Shown: piece after piece, positions 25,421-35,400 of the stretch
How the letters are laid out: each line of letters begins with the position of its first letter
How positions within the stretch are numbered: the stretch's first letter is position 1
Source of the DNA: Claveliimonas intestinigallinarum
Lineage (GTDB): Bacteria > Bacillota > Clostridia > Lachnospirales > Lachnospiraceae
DNA length: 64,000 nucleotides
NCBI GenBank assembly: GCA_019115145.1
Contig: DXED01000016.1
Span: forward strand, 1 to 64,000
Reading direction: 5' to 3'
Notes under the pieces: model-generated
Told to the model about the DNA's origin: nothing
The model's input: the letters and a program-made list of their open reading frames with translations, nothing else
Database searches by the model: none
Translations under genes and position numbers: made by a program

Positions 25421-27514
25421 ATGAGTACAGCAGCAGAAAAATTCGGTTCAATGGTTTTCGATGAGTCTGTCATGAAGGAGCGTCTTCCCAAGGAGACATT
25501 CCGGCAGCTTCAGCGCACAATGAAAGACGGAAGGAGCCTGGACATAAATATTGCCAACGTCGTTGCCAACGCTATGAAGGACTGGGCCATCGAGAAGGGC
25601 GTCACCCACTATACCCACTGGTTCCAGCCCATGACAGGCATGACAGCCGAGAAGCACGACAGCTTCATCAGCCCGGATGTGGACGGAAAAGTCATCATGG
25701 AGTTCTCCGGGAAAGAGCTGGTGCAGGGCGAGCCGGACGCCTCCTCTTTCCCGTCAGGAGGACTGAGAGCCACCTTTGAAGCCAGAGGCTACACAGCCTG
25801 GGATCCCACAGCCTACGCTTTCATCAAGAACGGCGTTCTGTGCATCCCCACAGCCTTCTGCTCCTACAGTGGCCACGCGCTTGACAAAAAGACACCTCTT
25901 CTTCGCAGCATGCAGGCCATCAACCGGCAGGCACTCCGGGTTGTCCACCTCTTCGGAAACGATGATGTGAAATCCGTAAAGACAACCGTAGGACCTGAGC
26001 AGGAGTATTTCCTGGTGGACAAAAAATATTACGCGGAGAGAAAGGACCTGATCTACACAGGCAGAACACTCTTCGGCGCTCCCGCTCCGAAGGGACAGGA
26101 GCTGGAGGATCACTACTTCGGCACCATCAAATCCCGTGTCCAGGCCTACATGAAGGAGTTAAATGAGGAGCTCTGGAAGCTGGGCATCCTGGCCAAGACA
26201 GAGCACAACGAAGTGGCTCCCGCACAGCATGAGCTGGCTCCTATCTTCACCACCACCAACATTGCCACAGACCACAACCAGCTGATGATGGAGCTGATGC
26301 AGCGGATCGCCAAGAAGCACGACCTTGTCTGTCTTCTCCACGAGAAACCGTTTGAGGGCATCAACGGAAGCGGCAAGCACAACAACTGGTCCATCTCCAC
26401 AGATACCGGCGTTAACCTTCTTGAGCCCGGCGACACGCCATCCGAGAACGCCCAGTTCCTCCTCTTCCTCTGCGCGGTTATCAAAGCAGTGGATGAGTAC
26501 CAGGATCTGCTCCGCCTCTCAGCCGCCTCTGCTGGCAACGACCACAGACTGGGCGCCAACGAGGCTCCGCCGGCCGTCATCTCCATGTTCCTTGGCGATG
26601 AGCTGACCGAGATCCTCAAGGCTATTGAAAATGAAGAGTCCTACGACGGAAAGGAAAAAGAGCTGATGCGCGTCGGCGTGCACGTTCTCCCCAAGTTCCC
26701 GAAGGACTCCACAGACCGGAACAGGACATCACCCTTTGCCTTTACCGGAAATAAATTTGAGTTCCGTATGCTGGGCTCCTCCGCTTCCATCTCAGGACCT
26801 AACGTGATCCTGAACACAGCGGTCGCGGAAGAACTGAAACAGTTCGCAGACGTCCTGGAGAACGCAGATGATTTTGAGGCTGCTCTCCACGACCTGATCC
26901 GGGATACGATCCGGGATCACAAGCGGATCATCTTCAACGGAAACGGCTATGACGACGCATGGCTTGAGGAGGCTGAAAAGAGAGGACTTCTGAACCTGCG
27001 AACCACGCCGGACGCACTGCCCTGCTTCCTCCACGAAAAGAACGTGAAGCTCTTCACCTCCCACAAGGTGTTCAGCGAGGAGGAAATGGAGTCCCGCTAT
27101 GAGATTATGATGGAAAACTATGTGAAGGTACTGCACATCGAAGCCCTGACTATGGCTGAGATGGCTGAGCGGGATATTCTCCCGGCAGTCAGCGGATACG
27201 CCCACTCACTCACAGACACTGTACTCGCAAAGCGCTCTCTCGGCGCTGAGATCGACACATCCTATGAATACAGCACAGTCAAGAAGATCTCCTCTCTCAC
27301 CGCTTCCGCTTACGAGAAGCTGGAGACACTGAAGAGAGTTGTCAGTGAAGCAGACACGATTTCCGATTTCGAGAAGGCGGCCTTCTACTACAGAGATATG
27401 GTCATCCCGGCCATGGAAGCTCTCCGAGGCGACGTGGATCTTCTGGAGACCATGACAGACACAGCCGTATGGCCTTTCCCGACTTACGGAAAACTGCTCT
27501 TTGGCATCATTTAG
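25421..27514 (+). CDS. glnN: Glutamine synthetase, type III
   Basis: A large GSIII enzyme of 697 residues. The N-terminal SMVFDESVMKERLPKETFRQL and the HYTHWFQPMTG segment, which are GSIII hallmarks, are present, as are EHNEVAPAQHELAPIF and FEFRMLGSSASISGPN. The start at ATG 25421 has AAAAGGAG upstream; an open frame continues upstream to 25307 without a ribosome site. It heads the glnN-asnB-gltB-gltD operon, behind an attenuated leader. Two glutamine synthetases of different classes thus face each other. Confidence 0.97.
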   Translation: MSTAAEKFGSMVFDESVMKERLPKETFRQLQRTMKDGRSLDINIANVVANAMKDWAIEKGVTHYTHWFQPMTGMTAEKHDSFISPDVDGKVIMEFSGKELVQGEPDASSFPSGGLRATFEARGYTAWDPTAYAFIKNGVLCIPTAFCSYSGHALDKKTPLLRSMQAINRQALRVVHLFGNDDVKSVKTTVGPEQEYFLVDKKYYAERKDLIYTGRTLFGAPAPKGQELEDHYFGTIKSRVQAYMKELNEELWKLGILAKTEHNEVAPAQHELAPIFTTTNIATDHNQLMMELMQRIAKKHDLVCLLHEKPFEGINGSGKHNNWSISTDTGVNLLEPGDTPSENAQFLLFLCAVIKAVDEYQDLLRLSAASAGNDHRLGANEAPPAVISMFLGDELTEILKAIENEESYDGKEKELMRVGVHVLPKFPKDSTDRNRTSPFAFTGNKFEFRMLGSSASISGPNVILNTAVAEELKQFADVLENADDFEAALHDLIRDTIRDHKRIIFNGNGYDDAWLEEAEKRGLLNLRTTPDALPCFLHEKNVKLFTSHKVFSEEEMESRYEIMMENYVKVLHIEALTMAEMAERDILPAVSGYAHSLTDTVLAKRSLGAEIDTSYEYSTVKKISSLTASAYEKLETLKRVVSEADTISDFEKAAFYYRDMVIPAMEALRGDVDLLETMTDTAVWPFPTYGKLLFGII

Positions 27515-27558
27515 ACAGAGCGCTTTATAAAAAAATCAAATCCCGGAGGTAACATCTT

Positions 27559-29139
27559 ATGTGTTCAATTATGGGGTACTGTTCACCCAGTGCCGATTAC
27601 GATTTATTTAAGGAGGGATTTGACCGCACCATCTCGAGAGGACCGGACGACAGCCGGATCGTGGATACCGGCTTCGGTCTTCTCGGTTTTCACAGACTTG
27701 CGATTATGGGACTTACAGGAGAAGGGATGCAGCCCTTCTCCCTTTGCGGTCATACCCTTGTATGCAATGGAGAGTTATACGGCTTCAGAAAGCTGAAAAA
27801 AGAGCTGGAGGAAAAGGGCTACACCTTTAAGAGCGACAGCGACTGCGAGCTCCTTCTCCCTCTCTATAAAGAATACGGAACAGACATGTTCGGCATGCTG
27901 GATGCAGAGTACGCTCTCATCCTCTTCGACGGCGACACAAAATCATACATAGCAGCCAGGGATCCCATCGGCATCCGTCCACTCTACTATGGATATGATA
28001 AAAATGGCGCCGCTATTTTCGCAAGTGAGGCAAAAAACCTGGTAGGACTCACTGACAAGATCATGCCCTTCCCGCCTGGATACTACTATAAGGACGGAGA
28101 GTTCATCTGCTACAGGGATATCACGGAAGTAAGCTCTGTGTGCATGGACGACACAGAGACGGTCTGCAAAAACATCCATGACAAACTGGTGGAGGGGATC
28201 CGCAAGAGACTGGACGCGGACGCTCCTCTTGGCTTTCTCCTCAGCGGCGGCCTGGACTCCTCTCTCGTGTGCGCTGTGTCTGCCCGCATCCTGGACAAAC
28301 CCATCCGCACCTTCGCCATCGGCATGAGCCAGGACGCCATTGACCTGAAATACGCAAAAGAGGTGGCGGACTATATCGGCAGCGACCACACAGAAGTCAT
28401 CATCACAAAAGAGGATGTGCTGAACGCCCTCCCCGATGTCATCCGCACCCTGGGAACCTTTGATATCACCACGATCCGCGCCTCCATGGGCATGTATCTT
28501 CTCTGCAAAGCGATCCACGAGAATACGGACGTTCGGGTTCTCATGACCGGCGAGATCTCCGATGAGCTGTTCGGATACAAATATACGGATTTCGCTCCCT
28601 CACCGGAGGCCTTCCAGAAGGAGTCCGTCAAGAGAGTCCACGAGCTTCACATGTACGATGTGCTCCGGGCAGACCGGTGCATCAGCGTAAACTCCATGGA
28701 GGCCCGGGTTCCCTTCGGCGATCTGGATTTTGTCTCCTACGTCATGAGCGTGGACCCGGCAAAGAAGATGAACATCTATGGCAAGGGAAAATATCTTCTC
28801 CGCCACGCCTTTGAGGGCGACTATCTTCCCTACGACATCCTGATGCGCGAGAAGGCGGCCTTCTCCGACGCAGTGGGCCACTCCATGGTGGACTATCTGA
28901 AGGAATACGCCGAGGGCTGCTATTCCGATGAAGAATTTGAAGAAAAACGGAAACAATATACACATGCAGCTCCCTTCACAAAGGAGTCCCTCCTGTACCG
29001 GGAGATCTTCGAGAAATACTATCCCGGACAGTCCGAGATGATCGTGGACTTCTGGATGCCCAACAGGGAGTGGGAGGGCTGTGATGTGGATGATCCTTCC
29101 GCAAGAGTACTCTCCAACTACGGAGCAAGCGGCGTGTAA
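27559..29139 (+). CDS. asnB: Asparagine synthase (glutamine-hydrolysing)
   Basis: AsnB uses glutamine as amide donor to convert aspartate to asparagine. Cys2 after the initiator Met is the glutaminase nucleophile. The N-terminal Ntn domain (1-190) has SRGPDDSR and NGELYG, and the C-terminal synthetase domain has the SGGLDSSL pyrophosphate loop. CGGAGG precedes the ATG. It begins 44 bases after glnN and shares its transcript, linking amide donor supply and use. Confidence 0.95.
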   Translation: MCSIMGYCSPSADYDLFKEGFDRTISRGPDDSRIVDTGFGLLGFHRLAIMGLTGEGMQPFSLCGHTLVCNGELYGFRKLKKELEEKGYTFKSDSDCELLLPLYKEYGTDMFGMLDAEYALILFDGDTKSYIAARDPIGIRPLYYGYDKNGAAIFASEAKNLVGLTDKIMPFPPGYYYKDGEFICYRDITEVSSVCMDDTETVCKNIHDKLVEGIRKRLDADAPLGFLLSGGLDSSLVCAVSARILDKPIRTFAIGMSQDAIDLKYAKEVADYIGSDHTEVIITKEDVLNALPDVIRTLGTFDITTIRASMGMYLLCKAIHENTDVRVLMTGEISDELFGYKYTDFAPSPEAFQKESVKRVHELHMYDVLRADRCISVNSMEARVPFGDLDFVSYVMSVDPAKKMNIYGKGKYLLRHAFEGDYLPYDILMREKAAFSDAVGHSMVDYLKEYAEGCYSDEEFEEKRKQYTHAAPFTKESLLYREIFEKYYPGQSEMIVDFWMPNREWEGCDVDDPSARVLSNYGASGV

Positions 29140-29165
29140 TCCCGCAATACGAAAGGAGTTTTCAT

Positions 29166-32100
29166 ATGAACCAGGAAAATCAAAATTTATATCAGAGCAG
29201 TTTTGAGCACGATGCCTGCGGCATCGGAGCTGTTGTCAGTATCGACGGCATCCAGGAGTACAAAATCCTGGATGACGCCCTTACGATCGTAGAAAAACTG
29301 GAACACCGCGCAGGCAAAGACGCTACTGGACAGGTTGGTGACGGAGTGGGAATCCTGACGCAGATTTCCCACTCTTTTTTTTCCAAGGCAGCCGCGCAGA
29401 TCGGCATTGCCCTGGGAGATGAGAGGGACTACGGCGTGGGCATGTTCTTCTTTCCCCAGGACACGCTGAAGAGGAACTTCTCCCGGAAAATGTTTGAGGT
29501 CATCCTGGAGAAGGGCGGCCTTACGCTTCTGGGCTGGAGAAATGTGCCGGTCCACCCGGAGATACTGGGCGACTACGCCAGGGAGCGCATGCCCTACATC
29601 ATGCAGTGCTTTGTGGAAAGGCCAAAGGACTGCCCAAAGGGCATCGACTTTGACCGCCGTCTCTACATCGCAAGAAGAGAGTTTGAGCAGAGCTGCGAGG
29701 ACACTTACGTGGCCTCCCTCTCCTCCCGGACCATCGTCTACAAGGGGATGTTCCTTGTAGGACAGCTCCGCCGCTTCTACGACGACCTGCAGGATGAGGA
29801 CTACCGCACAGCCATCGCCATGGTCCACTCCCGCTTCTCCACCAACACGACACCCAGCTGGGAGCGGGCCCACCCCAACCGCCTGATCCTCCACAACGGG
29901 GAGATCAACACCATCCGGGGCAACGCGGACCGCATGCTGGCCAGGGAGGAGACTATGCACTCCTCTGTTATCTCCGATGACATCGACAAGGTGCTCCCGG
30001 TCATCGGCAGCAGTGGATCTGACTCCGCCATGCTGGACAACACGCTGGAGTTCCTCTACATGAACGGCATGGATCTTCCCCTGGCCGTCATGATCACTAT
30101 ACCGGAGCCCTGGAGACACGACCGGTACATGGATGAGCAGAAAAAGGACTTCTACCACTACTACGCCACCATGATGGAGCCCTGGGACGGCCCTGCGGCC
30201 ATCCTCTTCTCAGACGGGGATATCCTGGGCGCTGTCCTGGACCGAAACGGACTTCGTCCCTCCAGATACTACATCACGGACGACCGGCATCTCATCCTCT
30301 CCTCCGAGGTGGGGGTACTGGATATCCCGGCGGAGCATGTGGTGGAGAAATCCAGGCTGCAGCCAGGCAAGATCCTCCTCGTGGACACAAAGAAGAAAAA
30401 GCTGATCTCCGACGAGGAGTGCAAGGAGTACTACTCCACCCGCCAGCCCTACGGCGAGTGGCTGGACCTGAACCTGCTCTACTTAAAGGACATCCCGGTT
30501 CCCAACAAGAAGGTGCCGGTCCACAATCAGGTGAGGAGGGATCAGCTCTACAAGGTCTTTGGATACACCTACGAGGATGTGAAGGATGTGCTCCTTCCCA
30601 TGGCAACAAACGGATCTGAGGCCACAGCCTCCATGGGAACCGATATTCCCCTGGCCGTGCTGTCGGAGAAGCATCCGCCTCTCTCCCACTATTTTAAACA
30701 GCTCTTTGCCCAGGTAACCAACCCGCCTATCGACTCTCTCCGGGAGGAGATCGTCACAGACACCACGGTGTACATCGGATCGGATGGAAACCTGCTGGAG
30801 GAGGAAAGCGGCAACTGTACGGTGCTGGAGGTGAAAAATCCCATCCTCACCGGCGTGGACATGATGAAGATCAAGTCCCTGGACCGGCCGGGATTTAAGA
30901 GCGCGGTGGTATCTCTGCTCTACTTCAAGAACACCTCTCTTGAGAAGGCGCTGGATCAGCTCTTTGTGAGCTGCGACAGGGCCTATACAAAGGGGGCCAA
31001 CATCATCATCCTCTCCGACCGGGGCGTGGATGAGAACCATGTGGCCATCCCCGCTCTCCTGGCTGTCTCCGCCATGGAGCAGCACCTGATCCGGACAAAG
31101 AAGAGAACCGCTGTCTCCATCATCCTGGAGAGCGGCGAGCCGAGGGATGTGCACCAGTTTGCCACCATCCTGGGCTACGGCGCCAGGGCTGTCAATCCCT
31201 ACCTGGCCCACGAGTGCATTGCGGAGCTCATTGACAGGGGAATTCTGGACAAGGACTACCACACAGCCATCCACGACTACAACGAGGCTGTTCTCCACGG
31301 TATCGTGAAGATCGCGGCCAAGATGGGCATTTCCACCCTCCAGTCCTACCAGTCCGCCCAGATCTTCGAGGCTGTGGGCATCAGCAAGGAAGTCATAGAC
31401 AAATACTTTACCAACACTGTCAGCCGGGTGGGCGGCATCAGCATGAAGGACATCAATGACGATGTGATCGCCCGCCACAACAAGGCCTTTGATCCCCTGG
31501 ATCTGGGTGTGGATACCACGCTGGACAGCACCGGCTTCCACCGGCTTCGGAGCGGCGAGGACAAGGAGGACCACCTCTACAACCCCGCCACCATCATTGC
31601 CCTCCAGCAGTCCACACAGAACGGCGATTATAACAGGTTTAAGGAATATACGGCCATGGTGGACGATGAGACCCGTCCCCACACTCTGCGGGGCCTTCTG
31701 GCCTTCCAGTTCCCGGAGGACGGGGGCATCCCCATCGACGAGGTGGAGCCCGCCTCTGAGATCGTCAAGCACTTTAAGACAGGGGCCATGTCCTACGGCT
31801 CCATCTCCGAGGAGGCCCACGAGTGCATGGCCATTGCCATGAACCGGCTGGGCGGCAAGTCCAACTCAGGCGAGGGCGGCGAGAAGCCGGAGCGCCTTGG
31901 GACAGAGAAAAACAGCGCCATCAAGCAGGTGGCCTCCGGGCGCTTTGGCGTCACCAGCGAATATCTGGTGAGCGCAAAAGAGATCCAGATTAAAATGGCC
32001 CAGGGCGCAAAGCCCGGAGAAGGCGGACATCTGCCCGGTAAGAAGGTATACCCCTGGATCGCAAAGACCCGCTACTCTACCCCAGGCGTGTCTCTGATCT

Positions 32101-33686
32101 CCCCTCCGCCGCACCACGATATCTACTCCATCGAGGATCTGGCGCAGCTTATCTATGACCTGAAGAACGCCAATAGAAAGGCCCGGATCGCTGTCAAGCT
32201 GGTGTCCGAGGCTGGCGTCGGCACCATCGCCTCCGGCGTGGCCAAGGCAGGCGCCCAGGTTGTGCTCATCTCCGGCTACGACGGAGGTACAGGAGCTGCG
32301 CCCCAGAGCTCCATCCATCACGCAGGACTTCCCTGGGAGCTGGGCCTTGCGGAGACACACCAGACGCTGATCCAGAACCACTTGAGAAGCCGTGTAGTCA
32401 TCGAGACAGACGGCAAGCTCATGAGCGGCCGGGATGTGGCCATTGCCGCCCTGCTTGGCGCTGAAGAGTTCGGCTTTGCCACCGCTCCCCTTGTGACCAT
32501 GGGCTGCATGATGATGCGTGTCTGCAATCTGGACACCTGCCCTGTGGGCGTTGCCACCCAAAACGAGTGCCTGCGCAAGCGCTTTAAGGGCAAACCGGAG
32601 TACGTCATGAACTTCATGCTCTTCATGGCCCAGGAGCTGCGGGAGATCATGGCAAAGCTTGGCTTCCGCACTCTCTCTGAGATGGTGGGACACACGGAAT
32701 GTCTGAAGGTGAGGGAGAACTGTACGATCCCGAGGGCGAAAAAGGTAGACCTCTCAAGGATCCTCTGCTCCTCCCCGGAGGGCAGCGCAGTTCACTTCAA
32801 CCCGGAGGATGTCTTTGACTTTGAACTGGAGAAGACCGTGGACGAGGCCATTCTCCTGCCCCGCTTTGAGAAGGCTCTGAAGAGCGGCAGGAAGCACAGC
32901 GAGAGCATCCGCGTGAACAGCGTGAACCGCTCTGTGGGAACCATCCTGGGATCCGAGATCACGGCCGCCTTCAAGAACACACTCAAGGACGACACCTTCA
33001 AGGTACACTGCACCGGAGGCGGCGGGCAGTCCTTCGGCGCCTTTATCCCCAAGGGTCTGACCCTGACGCTGGAGGGAGACGCCAACGACTACTTCGGCAA
33101 GGGCCTGTCAGGCGGAAAGCTGATCGTGTATCCGTCCAGACACAGCACTTTTAAGGCCTCCGAGAACATCATAATCGGAAACGTGGCCCTCTACGGCGCC
33201 ACATCCGGTAAGGCCTATGTGTGCGGTGTGGCCGGCGAGCGCTTCTGCGTCCGCAACTCCGGCGCCACAGCAGTGGCCGAGGGCTGCGGCGACCACGGCC
33301 TGGAATACATGACAGGAGGCTGCGCGGTGATCCTTGGAAAGACCGGCAAAAACTTTGCCGCGGGCATGAGCGGCGGCACAGCCTATGTGCTGGATATGGA
33401 TCACCAGCTCTACAAAAAGCTGAACAAGGATATGGTAACCATGTCTGAGGTGACAGAAAAGCACGACATCGCAGAGCTGAAAAATATACTGAAGGACTAC
33501 GAGAAGGAGACCTCTTCCGCTCTCGCAAAGGATATCCTGGAGCATTTCGGAGACTATCTGCCGGGATTTAAGAAGATCCTTCCCAACGATTACCAGCGCA
33601 TGCTCCACGCCATCAGCAAGTACGAAGAGAAGGGTCTCTCCCACGAAGACGCGGCGCTTGAAGCATTTTACGAGATCCAGAAATAG
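29166..33686 (+). CDS. gltB: Glutamate synthase large subunit
   Basis: GltB carries the glutaminase and FMN sites of NADPH-dependent GOGAT. A short propeptide precedes the nucleophile Cys in FEHDACGIG. Next come the class-II amidotransferase domain (to about 430), the central and FMN-binding domain (about 800-1190) with the 3Fe-4S cysteines in CNLDTCPVGVATQNEC, and the C-terminal GXGXG beta-helix. Its 1506 residues match bacterial alpha subunits. AAAGGAG precedes the ATG, 27 bases after asnB. Confidence 0.98.
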   Translation: MNQENQNLYQSSFEHDACGIGAVVSIDGIQEYKILDDALTIVEKLEHRAGKDATGQVGDGVGILTQISHSFFSKAAAQIGIALGDERDYGVGMFFFPQDTLKRNFSRKMFEVILEKGGLTLLGWRNVPVHPEILGDYARERMPYIMQCFVERPKDCPKGIDFDRRLYIARREFEQSCEDTYVASLSSRTIVYKGMFLVGQLRRFYDDLQDEDYRTAIAMVHSRFSTNTTPSWERAHPNRLILHNGEINTIRGNADRMLAREETMHSSVISDDIDKVLPVIGSSGSDSAMLDNTLEFLYMNGMDLPLAVMITIPEPWRHDRYMDEQKKDFYHYYATMMEPWDGPAAILFSDGDILGAVLDRNGLRPSRYYITDDRHLILSSEVGVLDIPAEHVVEKSRLQPGKILLVDTKKKKLISDEECKEYYSTRQPYGEWLDLNLLYLKDIPVPNKKVPVHNQVRRDQLYKVFGYTYEDVKDVLLPMATNGSEATASMGTDIPLAVLSEKHPPLSHYFKQLFAQVTNPPIDSLREEIVTDTTVYIGSDGNLLEEESGNCTVLEVKNPILTGVDMMKIKSLDRPGFKSAVVSLLYFKNTSLEKALDQLFVSCDRAYTKGANIIILSDRGVDENHVAIPALLAVSAMEQHLIRTKKRTAVSIILESGEPRDVHQFATILGYGARAVNPYLAHECIAELIDRGILDKDYHTAIHDYNEAVLHGIVKIAAKMGISTLQSYQSAQIFEAVGISKEVIDKYFTNTVSRVGGISMKDINDDVIARHNKAFDPLDLGVDTTLDSTGFHRLRSGEDKEDHLYNPATIIALQQSTQNGDYNRFKEYTAMVDDETRPHTLRGLLAFQFPEDGGIPIDEVEPASEIVKHFKTGAMSYGSISEEAHECMAIAMNRLGGKSNSGEGGEKPERLGTEKNSAIKQVASGRFGVTSEYLVSAKEIQIKMAQGAKPGEGGHLPGKKVYPWIAKTRYSTPGVSLISPPPHHDIYSIEDLAQLIYDLKNANRKARIAVKLVSEAGVGTIASGVAKAGAQVVLISGYDGGTGAAPQSSIHHAGLPWELGLAETHQTLIQNHLRSRVVIETDGKLMSGRDVAIAALLGAEEFGFATAPLVTMGCMMMRVCNLDTCPVGVATQNECLRKRFKGKPEYVMNFMLFMAQELREIMAKLGFRTLSEMVGHTECLKVRENCTIPRAKKVDLSRILCSSPEGSAVHFNPEDVFDFELEKTVDEAILLPRFEKALKSGRKHSESIRVNSVNRSVGTILGSEITAAFKNTLKDDTFKVHCTGGGGQSFGAFIPKGLTLTLEGDANDYFGKGLSGGKLIVYPSRHSTFKASENIIIGNVALYGATSGKAYVCGVAGERFCVRNSGATAVAEGCGDHGLEYMTGGCAVILGKTGKNFAAGMSGGTAYVLDMDHQLYKKLNKDMVTMSEVTEKHDIAELKNILKDYEKETSSALAKDILEHFGDYLPGFKKILPNDYQRMLHAISKYEEKGLSHEDAALEAFYEIQK

Positions 33687-33707
33687 TCCAAAGGAGGAAG
33701 ACTGACT

Positions 33708-35162
33708 ATGGGAAAACCAACTGGTTTTTTAGAATATAAAAGAATGGATAATTCATCCTGTGCTCCGGAGGAGCGCATCAAGAATTTCAATGAATTTCAT
33801 CCCCCTCTTTCCCCTGAGGAAAGAAGGCTCCAGGGGGCACGCTGCATGAACTGCGGCGTTCCCTTCTGCCAGTCTGCACTGCAGCTGAAAGGCATGGTGA
33901 CAGGCTGTCCGCTCCACAATCTGATCCCGGAGTGGAACGACGAGGTGTTTCACGGCAACTACTCCCAGGCGCTCTCCCGCCTGCGCAAGACCAGCAGCTT
34001 CCCGGAATTTACCGGAAGAGTCTGCCCGGCTCTGTGCGAAAAGGCCTGTGTGTGCGGCATGCACGATGATCCGGTCACCATCCGCGACAATGAGCTCTTC
34101 ATCATAGAGACCGGCTTTGCCGAGGGAAATATGAAGCCCCGGATCCCGGCTGTGCGCACGGAAAAGAAGGTGGCCGTAGTTGGGGCCGGTCCCGCCGGCC
34201 TGGCAGCCGCAGACCAGCTCAACCAGAGAGGCCACCATGTGACTGTATTTGAGAGGGAGGACCGCGTGGGAGGTCTTCTCATGTACGGTATCCCCAACAT
34301 GAAGCTGGACAAATCCATCGTACAGCGCCGCGTGGATCTGATGACCGCGGAGGGCATCGAGTTTGTGACCGGCGCCAACATCGGCGCTGACATCCCGGCC
34401 CAGAAGCTGCTGGAGGAGTATGACGCTGTGATCCTGTGCTGCGGCTCCAAGAGAGCCAGGGACTTAAACGGTGAGGGCCGCCAGGCGGAGGGCATCTACT
34501 TTGCCGTGGACTTCCTCACAAGGGCCACAAAGCATCTGCTGGACGGTACCCCCTGGGTATCCGCAAAGGATAAAAAGGTCATCATCGTGGGCGGCGGAGA
34601 CACCGGAAATGACTGCGTGGGTACCTGTATCCGCCAGGGCTGCGCCTCCGTCACGCAGATTGAGATGATGCCCAAGGCCCCGGATGAGCGCACGCCATCC
34701 AACCCCTGGCCGGAGTGGCCCAAGGTCTGCAAGACCGATTACGGACAGGAGGAGGCCATCTTCTGCTTTGGCCACGATCCCCGGATCTATGAGACTACCA
34801 TCAAGGAGTTCCTGACAGACGACAAAAATCAGCTCACCGGAGTAAAGACCGTGAAGCTCTCTTTCAAGGACGGAAAAATGACAGAAATAGAGGGCAGTGA
34901 GCAGATTTTAGAGGCAGACCTGCTCCTTATCGCGGCAGGCTTTACCGGATGCGAGTCCTACGTGTCAGACGCCTTCCAGCTTGACCTCACGCCCAGAGGC
35001 GTGGCTGCCACTGCCCCCTCGTCCTACAAGACCAACACAGAGAAGGTGTTTGCCGCAGGGGATATGCACCGGGGGCAGTCCCTCGTAGTCTGGGCCATCG
35101 CGGAGGGCCGCGCGTGTGCCAGGGAAGTGGATGAATACCTGATGGGGTATACGAATATGTAA
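33708..35162 (+). CDS. gltD: Glutamate synthase small subunit
   Basis: GltD is the FAD/NADPH flavoprotein that feeds electrons to GltB. The N-terminal cysteines (CMNCGVPFCQS and GCPLHNLIPEW) bind 4Fe-4S clusters, and two Rossmann motifs (GAGPAGLAAADQL and GGGDTGNDCVG) bind FAD and NADPH. The 484-residue length is typical. It ends the nitrogen operon, followed by a strong terminator. Confidence 0.97.
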   Translation: MGKPTGFLEYKRMDNSSCAPEERIKNFNEFHPPLSPEERRLQGARCMNCGVPFCQSALQLKGMVTGCPLHNLIPEWNDEVFHGNYSQALSRLRKTSSFPEFTGRVCPALCEKACVCGMHDDPVTIRDNELFIIETGFAEGNMKPRIPAVRTEKKVAVVGAGPAGLAAADQLNQRGHHVTVFEREDRVGGLLMYGIPNMKLDKSIVQRRVDLMTAEGIEFVTGANIGADIPAQKLLEEYDAVILCCGSKRARDLNGEGRQAEGIYFAVDFLTRATKHLLDGTPWVSAKDKKVIIVGGGDTGNDCVGTCIRQGCASVTQIEMMPKAPDERTPSNPWPEWPKVCKTDYGQEEAIFCFGHDPRIYETTIKEFLTDDKNQLTGVKTVKLSFKDGKMTEIEGSEQILEADLLLIAAGFTGCESYVSDAFQLDLTPRGVAATAPSSYKTNTEKVFAAGDMHRGQSLVVWAIAEGRACAREVDEYLMGYTNM

Positions 35163-35249
35163 GCTGAAGATGAAAAGAAGCATTGCATATCGGATCAAAG
35201 CCGATGTGGCAGCTCTTTAAGATGATTAGTTATCTGCGTCTGTGACGCA

Positions 35250-35288
35250 AACGCCCATCACGCTTGCCAGAGCGGATGGGCGTTTTCC
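35250..35288 (+). terminator. Terminator of the glnN-gltD operon
   Basis: AACGCCCATC (35250-35259) pairs with GATGGGCGTT (35275-35284), followed by TTCCTTT. A second small hairpin, TGCGTC/GACGCA, precedes it. It may also serve recN from the other strand. Confidence 0.8.
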
Positions 35289-35295
35289 TTTGCCG

Positions 35296-35371
35296 GGATA
35301 CTGTTTTCCTGTATATGAGGAAAATCAAACAAATGATTTTGTATGTAATCTCAAACACAGCGACAGTATCC
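35296..35371. repeat. Nested inverted repeats between gltD and recN
   Basis: An outer inverted repeat, GGATACTGT (35296-35304) with ACAGTATCC (35363-35371), encloses two hairpins: TTTTCCT/AGGAAAA (35304-35324) and AAAATCA/TGATTTT (35321-35340). The latter two share bases, so they cannot both form fully. The stretch is AT-rich and non-coding. It could be a small RNA, a decayed mobile repeat or chance. Confidence 0.35.
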
Positions 35372-35400
35372 AGCAGATTGATTTATACCCGCTAATCCAA

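Noticed and set aside
35170..35220. A 16-codon plus-strand frame after gltD
   Set aside because: No ribosome site. It lies in a hairpin-forming gap and is too short to support.
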